Positions 16,227 to 24,240 of a stretch of DNA of 64,000 bases are shown here, in pieces; positions within the stretch are counted from its first letter, which is position 1; every line of letters starts with the position of its first letter. Location: positions 248,001-312,000 of the forward strand of contig JAFLSD010000001.1 of assembly GCA_022511125.1 (NCBI GenBank). Reading direction: 5' to 3'. Below the pieces are notes generated by a model. The model was not told where the DNA came from, did not search any database, and worked only from the letters and a program-made list of their open reading frames with translations. The position numbers and the translations under genes were made by a program. This DNA is from Paramuribaculum sp. (GTDB lineage Bacteria; Bacteroidota; Bacteroidia; Bacteroidales; Muribaculaceae).

Positions 16227-17474
16227 TTATTCGGGACGATATATTAGCGTTGCACTTCTGACGGGCTCCATAATTTTGCGGGCGGTCTCGCGTATCGTCT
16301 CAGGGGTCAACGATTTGTAACGGCCCACGATATAGTCGTCGGTTATTCCCATAATCGTGTTCAAAGCCATCGATTGAGCCTTTGAGATGAAGCCCACATT
16401 GCCCGCTTCCATACGGGTGATAAGCTTGTTTACTACTTTGTGCAATTCGGTGCTCGATACACCGTCGGTTTTCAGATGATCGAGTTCCGCCCACAGGCGT
16501 TGCTCGGCTGCTTCTATTGCTTCATCACTATTTTCTTCTATCTGGGCGTTTATCATCAGATAGCCTGCGTCGCGGCTGCCGAATATCGACGCATCCGCTA
16601 AGGTGAAAATCCCCGGAACGATATATTTCCTATAGAACCTCGAAGAACGTCCGAGCGCGAGAATGTCGGTTATGGCATCCGCCGCTTCATATTCCGGCGT
16701 GCCATAGTCGTCGCGGCCGGCCATCGGGAAAGCTATGGTTATGCGAGGAAAAGGCACTTTTCTTCTCACGGTCAGACGACGTGGCGAATCGATCTCAGGC
16801 TCTGACGGCAGATTCCGGACGCGTACATCGATAGGTGCGATGTCGCCGAACCATTTTTCAGCGTACGAACAGACCTGATCGAACGTCAGGCCACCCGTTA
16901 CCGACAGAACAGCGTTGTTAGGGCCGTAGTGCGAGAAGAAAAAATTTCGCACATCCTCATTGCTCACCCGCTCGATATGCTCAGGCTCCTTGCCGATCAC
17001 CGGAAAGCGGTAGGGATGACGTTCATATACAAGACCGTGAATCAGATGGCTCATGTCGCCGTAAGGCTGATTCAGACATGTCTGTTTGAACTCTTCCAGC
17101 ACCACGCTACGCTGCGTTTCGAGCGACTCGTGCGAAAACAGCAGGCTGTTCATTCGGTCGCTTTCGATACGGAAGGCCGTTTCGGCGTTGATTGCCGGCA
17201 GAACATCATAGAAATTAGTGAAGTCGGCCGATGTCCACGCATTGCTCCAGCCGCCGGCATATTCAAGCTCACGGTCGAACTGCCTCACATTAGGCGAGCC
17301 GCCGAACATCAGATGTTCGAAAAGATGGGCGAGCCCTGTCAGCTCAGGATTCTCGTCGCGGCTACCGACATCATAGAGTATGTCGAAGCAGATATTGGGT
17401 GTCGAAGTGTCCTCCGCATGGACTATGCGAAGCCCGTTGGATAGTTTGTGATAGTTGATGTCCGAAGCCGTCAT
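16227..17474 (-). CDS. M16 family zinc protease
   Basis: 415 residues. The inverted zinc motif is in GLAHLFEHLMFGG (HxxEH) near residue 48, with the third ligand expected in the following helix (VVLEEFKQ). An N-terminal peptidase M16 domain and a C-terminal M16_C domain are both present; the size is that of the short processing-peptidase-like family. No signal peptide is seen, so it is probably cytoplasmic, unlike the proteins on either side. It overlaps the cyclophilin gene by four bases, which suggests coupled translation. Confidence 0.92.
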   Translation of the reverse strand: MTASDINYHKLSNGLRIVHAEDTSTPNICFDILYDVGSRDENPELTGLAHLFEHLMFGGSPNVRQFDRELEYAGGWSNAWTSADFTNFYDVLPAINAETAFRIESDRMNSLLFSHESLETQRSVVLEEFKQTCLNQPYGDMSHLIHGLVYERHPYRFPVIGKEPEHIERVSNEDVRNFFFSHYGPNNAVLSVTGGLTFDQVCSYAEKWFGDIAPIDVRVRNLPSEPEIDSPRRLTVRRKVPFPRITIAFPMAGRDDYGTPEYEAADAITDILALGRSSRFYRKYIVPGIFTLADASIFGSRDAGYLMINAQIEENSDEAIEAAEQRLWAELDHLKTDGVSSTELHKVVNKLITRMEAGNVGFISKAQSMALNTIMGITDDYIVGRYKSLTPETIRETARKIMEPVRSATLIYRPE

Positions 17475-18331
17475 TTCACGATTTTCATCGAAATGATGCG
17501 GATATCTTCCGTTGGGCGGTCGTTACCGTCGGTCTCCGCCTTCTGGATTTTGTCGATTACATCCATCCCGCTCACGACTTCGCCGAACACTGTATAGCTG
17601 CCGTCGAGATGGGGAGTCCCGCCGACTGTCGAATATGCTTCCCGCTGGGCTGCTGTCAGAGTGTCGGGAGCGGAGGCCGCTTCTTTCTCTGTCTGTTCTA
17701 TAAGTTTCTCCTGAAGGTCGCGAAGAGCAGTTTCATCGCCTTTATCACGCAGAGCCATGATCGTGTCGCGGTTCTCGCGCACCAGACGGTCGAATATCGA
17801 CCGCATCTGCTCCTGAATCCGACGCTGATCCATCATGTCAAGCTGTTCCGGGGAGTATACTTTGCCCGTAACGATGTAGAACTGCGAGCCCGAAGATTTC
17901 TTTTCCGGATTGACCGAATCACCTTGTCGGGCGGCAGCCAGAGCACCCCGTTTATGGAAATGCTTCGGATAGACAAACTCCGCTTCGATCATGTAGTCCG
18001 GATCGCCCGAACCGAGCATCTGACCCGCGCGGGCGTTTTTCGAGTCCGGATCGCCTGTCTGAACCATAAACTCGTTGATTACCCTATGGAACAGCATCCC
18101 GTCGTAATAACCCTCGTTTGTCAGTTTCACAAAATTCTCAAGATGTTTCGGAGTGTCGCCGTAAAGCAGTATCCTGACATCACCCATTGTTGTGTGCATA
18201 TCCACCAGCACGTCCTTTGTGTCTGATTTTTGTGTTTTTTCCTTCATCTTTTCTGTTTTTGCCGATAATAATAAACCTGCCATTATGACGGCTGACAGGC
18301 AGAATAATGTCTGTTTGAAAATTCTCATCAT
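17471..18331 (-). CDS. Exported cyclophilin-type peptidyl-prolyl isomerase
   Basis: 286 residues. A signal peptide (FCLSAVIMAGLLLSAKT) precedes the cyclophilin domain. LYGDTPKHLENFVKL and YYDGMLFHRVI are the first signatures, SSGSQFYIVTG the active-site strand, and GEVVSGMDVIDKIQ the end. A charged helical insertion of roughly 70 residues (about 165-235, RRIQEQMRSIFDRLVREN onward) splits the domain; Bacteroidetes cyclophilins often carry such an insert. It probably helps fold exported proteins in the periplasm. Starts at 18331 or the next methionine are equivalent. Confidence 0.92.
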   Translation of the reverse strand: MMRIFKQTLFCLSAVIMAGLLLSAKTEKMKEKTQKSDTKDVLVDMHTTMGDVRILLYGDTPKHLENFVKLTNEGYYDGMLFHRVINEFMVQTGDPDSKNARAGQMLGSGDPDYMIEAEFVYPKHFHKRGALAAARQGDSVNPEKKSSGSQFYIVTGKVYSPEQLDMMDQRRIQEQMRSIFDRLVRENRDTIMALRDKGDETALRDLQEKLIEQTEKEAASAPDTLTAAQREAYSTVGGTPHLDGSYTVFGEVVSGMDVIDKIQKAETDGNDRPTEDIRIISMKIVK

Positions 18332-18340
18332 ACCCGATTC

Positions 18341-18718
18341 TTATATTATGTTCGAGGGATAAAGTCTTTTATATATCCTTCGGAAATTATTGTCCGTCTC
18401 TATCAGAGTATCGATATGTTCCTGATAGTCACTCCCCCACACGCTGGGAAGAAGGTCGGCTATATAGCGGTGTTCGCGGTCTTTCTCGATTGCCGCCGAC
18501 ACCAGGCGAGAAATCTGTTTGGCATAATATTTGCTTTCTACTGCCGAGAGATAGCGAGCTGCGCTCACTGTGAACTGACCTGTTCGGTCTACGGCTATCA
18601 TGTTGTCAACAAGGATATCCATCACTTCGTGACCCGCCTCGATATGATTCGCCATAAATTCATAGGTCAGTAAGCCGTCAGTGTCTCCCGAAAGCGCTTT
18701 TTTTATTTCTTCGTCCAT
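18341..18718 (-). CDS. Conserved-looking hypothetical protein, 125 aa
   Basis: A soluble, mostly helical, acidic protein beginning MDEEIKKALSGDTDGLL. It has no signal peptide and no domain I recognise. A promoter with a good -7 box lies about 30 bases upstream, and the gene leads the operon with the cyclophilin, M16 and hydrolase genes (nine-base gap to the cyclophilin). It is clearly a real gene from its codon pattern and tight spacing; its function is unknown. Confidence 0.75.
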   Translation of the reverse strand: MDEEIKKALSGDTDGLLTYEFMANHIEAGHEVMDILVDNMIAVDRTGQFTVSAARYLSAVESKYYAKQISRLVSAAIEKDREHRYIADLLPSVWGSDYQEHIDTLIETDNNFRRIYKRLYPSNII

Positions 18719-18750
18719 CTTACAGACTCATTTATATGTGTTTTAAATTG

Positions 18751-18782
18751 CAAACATACAAAAAAATTAAAACTCTTTACAA
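18751..18782 (-). promoter_or_regulatory. Promoter of the 18718-15214 operon
   Basis: A minus-strand -7 TATGTTTG at 18758-18751 has a TTG at 18782-18780, 21 bases upstream. Confidence 0.6.
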
Positions 18783-18800
18783 TTATTCATCGAATTTCGT

Positions 18801-18808
18801 TATTTTTG
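18801..18808 (+). promoter_or_regulatory. -7 box directly before the phoH start codon
   Basis: TATTTTTG fits the consensus but ends only four bases before the ATG at 18813, whereas other -7 boxes in this window lie 20-80 bases upstream. This would make the phoH mRNA leaderless or nearly so. Confidence 0.5.
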
Positions 18809-18812
18809 AACT

Positions 18813-19805
18813 ATGATAGAACGTATCGTTATACTTGAAAATGTTGATCCCCTCACTTTCTACGGCGTCAACAACAACAATATGCAGTTGATCCGCAACC
18901 TGTTCCCTAAGTTGAGAATGGCTGCGCGCGGATCGGTTATCAAAGTGATAGGCGATGAGAAAGATACCGCCGACTTCGAGAAAAAAATCCACGAACTCGA
19001 AGCACATTGCCTAAAATACAACAAACTCTCCGAAGAGGCGATTCTCGATATCATACATGGAGATAAGCCCAAGGAACTGAAAACCGACGGAGTGATCATT
19101 TTCGGAATGAACGGAAAGCCCATTTCGGCCAGGACGCCTAATCAGCAGAGACTCGTTGATGCTTTCCATAAAAATGACCTCACATTCGCGCTCGGACCGG
19201 CAGGAACCGGAAAGACATACATTGCGATTGCATTAGCTGTAAAGGCCCTCAAAAATCGTGAAGTCAGGAAAATCATCCTCTCACGTCCCGCCGTCGAAGC
19301 CGGAGAAAAACTCGGATTTCTGCCGGGAGATATGAAGGATAAAATCGATCCGTATCTGCAGCCACTTTACGATGCGCTTGAGGACATGATTCCTGCCGTG
19401 AAACTTAAGGAATATATGGAGACTAAGGTCATTCAGATCGCGCCGCTCGCTTTCATGCGCGGGCGTACGCTGAACGATGCCGTGATTGTTCTCGACGAAG
19501 CTCAGAACACCACCACTCACCAGATTAAGATGTTCCTTACACGACTTGGCAATAACGCCAAAATGATTGTCACCGGCGATGCCACTCAGATCGATTTGCC
19601 GAGATCTACCGCATCCGGACTCATTCAGGCGCTCAAGATTCTAAAAGGTGTCGAAGGAATAGCACAGATCGAATTCGGTAAGAAGGACATCATTCGCCAC
19701 CCACTCGTGCAGCGCATAGTCGATGCTTACGAACGGCACGACAAAGAGGCTGAACAAGAACGCGAATCGACCCCTCCCGAACGAGCCGAAACAGACTTAG
19801 CATAG
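18813..19805 (+). CDS. phoH: PhoH-family ATPase
   Basis: 330 residues. An N-terminal KH-like region (1-90) precedes the PhoH P-loop domain: Walker A GPAGTGKT at 128-135, Walker B VIVLDEAQNTT, and GDATQIDLP. PhoH proteins are cytoplasmic ATPases associated with RNA metabolism (YbeZ type); their exact activity is not settled. The start is supported because LENVDPLTFYGVNN is the usual family N-terminus. A -7 box lies almost at the start codon. The gene ends at a strong hairpin shared with the convergent BI-1 gene. Confidence 0.93.
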   Translation: MIERIVILENVDPLTFYGVNNNNMQLIRNLFPKLRMAARGSVIKVIGDEKDTADFEKKIHELEAHCLKYNKLSEEAILDIIHGDKPKELKTDGVIIFGMNGKPISARTPNQQRLVDAFHKNDLTFALGPAGTGKTYIAIALAVKALKNREVRKIILSRPAVEAGEKLGFLPGDMKDKIDPYLQPLYDALEDMIPAVKLKEYMETKVIQIAPLAFMRGRTLNDAVIVLDEAQNTTTHQIKMFLTRLGNNAKMIVTGDATQIDLPRSTASGLIQALKILKGVEGIAQIEFGKKDIIRHPLVQRIVDAYERHDKEAEQERESTPPERAETDLA

Positions 19806-19821
19806 CAATACGACATTAAAA

Positions 19822-19866
19822 GACCGGGGATTGGAAGCCGTTTGCTTCCCATCCCCGGTTTCTTAT
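19822..19866. terminator. Terminator between phoH and the BI-1 gene
   Basis: ACCGGGGAT-GGAAGC and GCTTCC-ATCCCCGGT arms form a very stable hairpin followed by a T-rich stretch on the plus strand. Confidence 0.85.
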
Positions 19867-19888
19867 ATTTAACCTCTTTTTCCTGTCC

Positions 19889-20605
19889 TCAGTCTCTCGC
19901 GTTGCCGAAAAATCTCAGCAGGAACAAGAACAGGTTGATAAAGTCGAGATAAAGTGTCAGCGCACCTAAGGTCGCCAATTTGCCGTATGATTCTGTGCTG
20001 GTCATCGAAGCCATCTGTTTGATTTTCTGGGTGTCCCAGGCTGTGAGGCCTACGAAAATCAGCACGCCGGCTATCGATATAATCCATTCAAAAGCGCTGT
20101 TGGCCCAGAAAATATTTATCACACAGCAGATTATCAGACCGATCAGAGCCATAAACAGTATCGAGCCCCATTTGCTCAGATCTTGCGAAGTGCAGTATCC
20201 GTAGACGCTCATTGCCCCGAAGGTGGCAGCCGTTATAAAGAAAGTTTTCGCTATCGACACGTGCGTATAAACCATAAATATCGGGAACAGAGCCACACCG
20301 TTTACTATCGCGAAAAGATAGAATAGCAAAGTCGCTGTTCCGGAACTCATTTTGTTGATGCCGCCGGAAATGGCGAATACCAGGATGAGTTCCGCTATGA
20401 ATGCGCCCCACATCGCGCCCGGATGAGCCATAAAGAATGACATCACCGAACCGCTCTGATAGCACCATAAAGCCGTGAATGCCGTAACGAGCATTCCCAA
20501 GAACATTTTCACATAAACACGCTTCATCACTTGCGACGTTCTCGTACCGAGAGCCGTATTGTCGCTGCGGTTTTGATAAGAATTCAGATAATCGTTCATA
20601 TTCAT
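19889..20605 (-). CDS. Bax inhibitor-1 / YccA family membrane protein
   Basis: 238 residues with about seven hydrophobic segments after a polar 30-residue N-terminus. The family motif is seen in LTAWDTQKIKQMA, between the sixth and seventh segments, and the protein ends with LYLDFINLFLFLLRFFG. BI-1 family members are inner-membrane proteins; some leak calcium or associate with membrane proteases, and the role in bacteria is uncertain. It is a single gene with 75 bases to argS and no clear -7 box in its upstream 60 bases. Confidence 0.92.
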   Translation of the reverse strand: MNMNDYLNSYQNRSDNTALGTRTSQVMKRVYVKMFLGMLVTAFTALWCYQSGSVMSFFMAHPGAMWGAFIAELILVFAISGGINKMSSGTATLLFYLFAIVNGVALFPIFMVYTHVSIAKTFFITAATFGAMSVYGYCTSQDLSKWGSILFMALIGLIICCVINIFWANSAFEWIISIAGVLIFVGLTAWDTQKIKQMASMTSTESYGKLATLGALTLYLDFINLFLFLLRFFGNARD

Positions 20606-20680
20606 TTGTCTGTTTTGTTTCTAATTTAGTGTTTCCCTAAACATATAATCAAAAATCGTGCCAAAAAGTTCAATCGCCGA

Positions 20681-22468
20681 TCACATCCTTTCCGGAACCT
20701 TTATACCCAACAGATCCATCCCCGTCCGGATTGTGTCTGCCGTCACGCGTGACAATGTAAGACGCAGCGCTCTCACCTTTTCGTCGTCCTCGCGCAATAT
20801 CGAGCAGTCGTGATAGAACTGATTGTATTCTTTCACCAATTCGTATGTATAATTCGCTATCAGAGCCGGGCTGTAATTCCTTCCCGCTTCAGCTACCACA
20901 TCCGGGAAATCGGCCAGGCGCTGGATAAGAGTCGTTTCGCGCTCACCCGCTTTTACGCCGACATAGCCCGTAGTCGACATCCCTGCTTCCGATGCCTTGC
21001 GGAGCACGGATCTTATTCTTGCGTAGGTATATTGGATGAAAGGCCCCGTATTGCCGTTGAAATCGATCGACTCTTTCGGATCGAACACTATATTGCGTCG
21101 CGGATCAACCTTCAGAAGGAAATATTTCAAAGCCCCCAGACCTATCGTTTCGGTTATTTCATCCACTTCCTCGGGGGAACAACCGTCCAGCTTGCCTAAC
21201 TCGGCGCTTACATTTCGTGCGGTTGTTACCATTTCTTCCATCAGATCGTCTGCGTCTACCACTGTGCCCTCGCGGCTCTTCATCTTACCTTCCGGCAATT
21301 GCACCATTCCGTAAGAGAAATGCACCAGATCCTTGCCCCAGCTGAAGCCTAACCTGTCCAAAAGTATCGAAAGAACCTGGAAATGATAATCCTGTTCGTT
21401 TCCCACTACATAAATCATCCTGTCTATAGGATAATCCTCATAGCGCATCTTGGCTGTGCCTATATCCTGGGTCATATACACCGACGTTCCGTCGCTCCTC
21501 AACAACAATTTCTGGTCAAGGCCCTCGTTGGTAAGGTCAGCCCACACAGAGCCGTCTTCCTTGCGGAACATTTTACCTTGTTCCAGACCTTCCAGCACCT
21601 TTTGCTTGCCTTCTAAATATGTATCGCTTTCATAATAGATCTTATCGAAATTCACGCCCATACGGTAATATGTCTCGTCGAAACCCGCATAGACCCACGA
21701 ATTCATCATCTCCCATAGCGAGCGTACTTCCTCATCCTTGGCCTCCCAGGCTCTCAGCATGGCTCTCGCTTCCTGCATTAGCGGTGATGCTTTCTCTGCT
21801 TCCTCCTTGCTTAGCCCTTCTGCTATCAGCTTTTCGACTTCGGCCTTATAATGCTTGTCGAACAGCACGTAGAAATCACCTATCAGGTGGTCGCCCTTCT
21901 TCCCCGTTGACTCGGGAGTAGCGCCTTCACCCCATTTTTTCCATGCCAACATCGATTTGCATATATGGATGCCGCGGTCGTTCACTATATTGGTTTTAAC
22001 TACCTTGTTCCCGCAAGCCTCCAATATTTTCGACAGGCTCCAACCCAACAAGATGTTCCTGATATGACCCAAATGAAGGGGCTTGTTCGTGTTAGGAGAA
22101 GAATATTCAACCATCACCAACGGCGATTCATCACCCGATTTTTTCACCCCGTAATTCTCCTCTCCGGCTATTTTTTCAAGTACCGCTACCCAGAAAGTCG
22201 GATCTATCACGATATTCAGGAACCCTTTGATTACATTGAATCGATTTACGGCCGGCTCGTTTGCCACCAACCAATCCCCGATTTCCTTACCTAACTGTTC
22301 GGGATTTTTTCGCACTATTTTCAACAGTGGAAAAACCATCACCGTAAAATTCCCCTCGAACTCCTTTTTGGTAGTCTCAAGCGACACTGATTTTGGGTCT
22401 ACATCTGCTCCGTAAAGCTCTTTCATCGCTTTTGAGACACCCGTTTTCAATATTTCGTCTAATTTCAT
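20681..22468 (-). CDS. argS: Arginyl-tRNA synthetase
   Basis: 595 residues, class I synthetase. The HIGH motif is in NKPLHLGHIRN after YSSPNTN, the KMSKS-like motif is GKMKSREGTVV, and a DALR anticodon-binding domain closes the protein (RTGMDLLGIKVPERM). The N-terminal additional domain is present, so the length is normal. A -7 box TAACTTTG lies at 22503-22496 on the minus strand, 27 bases before the start. Confidence 0.97.
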   Translation of the reverse strand: MKLDEILKTGVSKAMKELYGADVDPKSVSLETTKKEFEGNFTVMVFPLLKIVRKNPEQLGKEIGDWLVANEPAVNRFNVIKGFLNIVIDPTFWVAVLEKIAGEENYGVKKSGDESPLVMVEYSSPNTNKPLHLGHIRNILLGWSLSKILEACGNKVVKTNIVNDRGIHICKSMLAWKKWGEGATPESTGKKGDHLIGDFYVLFDKHYKAEVEKLIAEGLSKEEAEKASPLMQEARAMLRAWEAKDEEVRSLWEMMNSWVYAGFDETYYRMGVNFDKIYYESDTYLEGKQKVLEGLEQGKMFRKEDGSVWADLTNEGLDQKLLLRSDGTSVYMTQDIGTAKMRYEDYPIDRMIYVVGNEQDYHFQVLSILLDRLGFSWGKDLVHFSYGMVQLPEGKMKSREGTVVDADDLMEEMVTTARNVSAELGKLDGCSPEEVDEITETIGLGALKYFLLKVDPRRNIVFDPKESIDFNGNTGPFIQYTYARIRSVLRKASEAGMSTTGYVGVKAGERETTLIQRLADFPDVVAEAGRNYSPALIANYTYELVKEYNQFYHDCSILREDDEKVRALRLTLSRVTADTIRTGMDLLGIKVPERM

Positions 22469-22495
22469 CTTTATTCTTGTTTTGTGTTGTTATCG

Positions 22496-22503
22496 CAAAG
22501 TTA
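22496..22503 (-). promoter_or_regulatory. -7 box of argS
   Basis: TAACTTTG on the minus strand, 27 bases upstream of the start codon; no clear -33 partner. Confidence 0.55.
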
Positions 22504-22544
22504 GCTAAAAAAACGGAATTGACACTTAACTCTCCTCAAGCTCC

Positions 22545-23861
22545 CTATGGTTCCGTATAAAATAATATCAGATTTCTTATCGCCGCGTCACACACCCGGC
22601 AGAAAGTCGGATAAGTATTGTTTCGCATGCGGCATTCGTCCGCCGGACGGTAAACGCCTTTCGCCGAATAGCCTCCGCCTTCGAAAACACCCGTTGCATA
22701 GCGTTTCGCATCAGCGACAGGAGTGGGTATCGGAGTGCCCTGCTCTATTAGGTTTTCCCATTTCGACCCGAAATCGACTAATGTCGTCAGATTCGGTTCC
22801 CAGGGCTCTACATCTGTCGGATAGCTGTCCTCCATCACATCCCCCTCATAGAAATATTCGTCTCCTAAACCGCCGAAACTGTGACCGAACTCGTGCACTA
22901 TCACCGGAGGCATGGCCGGATGTTTGGCCGACGACATCACATAGCTGTTGAATATACCCCCTCCCCCGTATTCCGGAGTGTTTGCCAGAATGATAATATG
23001 TTCATACGGGATTCCGCGCAGAGCGTCGTGAACCTGAGGCAATCTGTCGGTCGTCAGATAACGGTCTGAATAAAAAGTCGAGAAATGCGAACCGAAAGCT
23101 GTCTGCTTCCAATCACCCTTTCGGGGGATACTCACCCCGCTTTCGGCTGAGGGAGAGGCCACGGCCACGAAATTAAACCGATCTGCCATTGCCTTGAAAG
23201 GTTCATGATTCAGCATCGCCGACACTGCCTTCTCTGCGTACACATAAAACGAATCCATCTCTTCCTCCGTATAACCCTCGGCTAAAATCGCTACATCTAT
23301 CACTTCCTTCGGATCGCCGCCACGGTGAAGATATCTGTAAGGAAGCGAACTCTCACCCACTACTTCAACCAACTCGTCATCCGGACGATACACATGTTTC
23401 ATCGCCGCTATCGGTTCATGTCTTGCGTTTAGAAGTTCTATGCTTATCACGGCCGCCCTTTTCGGGAGAGGCACTAAAAACGTATTCGGCATCGAACGTT
23501 TTATCGTCAAAGCTTCATCTGTCGACAACCATTCCTGAAATAGTGACGAAAATGAATTACGATAGATCGTATCACCCGTCGCCTTATCTGTAACCGTTAT
23601 GTTTCCGTTGCCCGTAAGCGGCAATTCGTTCAGTTTGAGGCGACGACCGTACCAACCCGACGACTTTAGTTGTTTGTCGAGCATCACCTGCTGCGACGAT
23701 ACATTCCCTCCGAACTGATAATCTATTCTCAAAGTGCTGTCTGCAAACCAATCGTCAAATTTCAACTCTTTAGCTCCTGTATTCCCCGAAACAGCCGCGA
23801 ATGCCTGTAACGATAGCGTTACAAACCACGACCAAATGCAAATTCTTCTTATCGCTTTCAT
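22545..23861 (-). CDS. Secreted M64 (IgA-peptidase-like) metalloprotease
   Basis: 438 residues from MKAIRRICIWSWFVTLSLQA, the start that begins the signal peptide; an ATG seven codons earlier (23882) is also possible. The frame extends further upstream but would place extra sequence before the signal. The N-terminal half (to about 180) is the M64 beta-sandwich domain. The catalytic half has the zinc motif VIVHEFGHSFGGLGDEY (HExxH with a distal ligand), GGGIFNSYV and the acidic stretch YPTDVEPWEPNLTTL. The family is named for an IgA-cleaving enzyme from a gut bacterium, but most members have unknown substrates. Its promoter carries the 39-bp element also found near 60.8 kb. Confidence 0.9.
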   Translation of the reverse strand: MKAIRRICIWSWFVTLSLQAFAAVSGNTGAKELKFDDWFADSTLRIDYQFGGNVSSQQVMLDKQLKSSGWYGRRLKLNELPLTGNGNITVTDKATGDTIYRNSFSSLFQEWLSTDEALTIKRSMPNTFLVPLPKRAAVISIELLNARHEPIAAMKHVYRPDDELVEVVGESSLPYRYLHRGGDPKEVIDVAILAEGYTEEEMDSFYVYAEKAVSAMLNHEPFKAMADRFNFVAVASPSAESGVSIPRKGDWKQTAFGSHFSTFYSDRYLTTDRLPQVHDALRGIPYEHIIILANTPEYGGGGIFNSYVMSSAKHPAMPPVIVHEFGHSFGGLGDEYFYEGDVMEDSYPTDVEPWEPNLTTLVDFGSKWENLIEQGTPIPTPVADAKRYATGVFEGGGYSAKGVYRPADECRMRNNTYPTFCRVCDAAIRNLILFYTEP

Positions 23862-23938
23862 AAAAATCAAATCTTTTACCATTACACAATTTATCGACTT
23901 AAACTCTTTTTGGAAACCGCCGGCAGATTTCCCGAATG

Positions 23939-24004
23939 CAAAAATACAACACAATACCCACCACTATCTGCGAATTTGGCCTATACGCTAAAAGTTGCCC
24001 ACCT
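23939..24004 (-). promoter_or_regulatory. M64 promoter with 39-bp conserved upstream element (copy 1)
   Basis: Read on the minus strand, the element (24004-23966) begins AGGTGGGCAACTTTTAGCG and continues TATAGGCCAAATTCGCAGAT. Nineteen bases later comes the -7 box TATTTTTG (23946-23939) inside GTTGTATTTTTGCA. No TTTG is at -33. The same arrangement recurs at 60752-60817, and similarity reaches about ten bases further upstream (AGGC is shared). Confidence 0.75.
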
Positions 24005-24144
24005 TTCACGCCTGATTATTAGTCAAATAACATCTTTTGCAACCTTCAACTTTAACTATATTTAACCAAAACGCCCCCATCTCGGCTATTCGGCGTATAA
24101 GAATTATTGGAATTATAAGATTCATCAGATCCATCGGATCTCTA

Positions 24145-24183
24145 CAAAAAATGACGGCCGCGTCATCACGACGCAGCCGCCAG
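24145..24183 (-). terminator. Terminator of the susCD transcript
   Basis: On the minus strand GGCGGCTGCGTC and GACGCGGCCGTC arms with a five-base loop are followed by a T-rich tail. Confidence 0.8.
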
Positions 24184-24240
24184 ATACTCTATTAACTATT
24201 AACCTTTATGATAAAATCTTGTTTGGCCTAACTAAACCAA

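Larger units (their letters stand above)
23862..24240. other. Intergenic region between susD and the M64 gene
   Basis: The 379 bases hold the M64 promoter with the 39-bp element, a perfect 15-base palindrome (AGATCC-ATC-GGATCT, 24127-24141) and the GC-rich terminator of the susCD transcript. No gene was seen. Confidence 0.7.

Noticed and set aside
23862-23954. N-terminal extension of the M64 gene
   Set aside because: The extension lies before the signal peptide and reaches up to the -7 box, so it would not be within the transcript.
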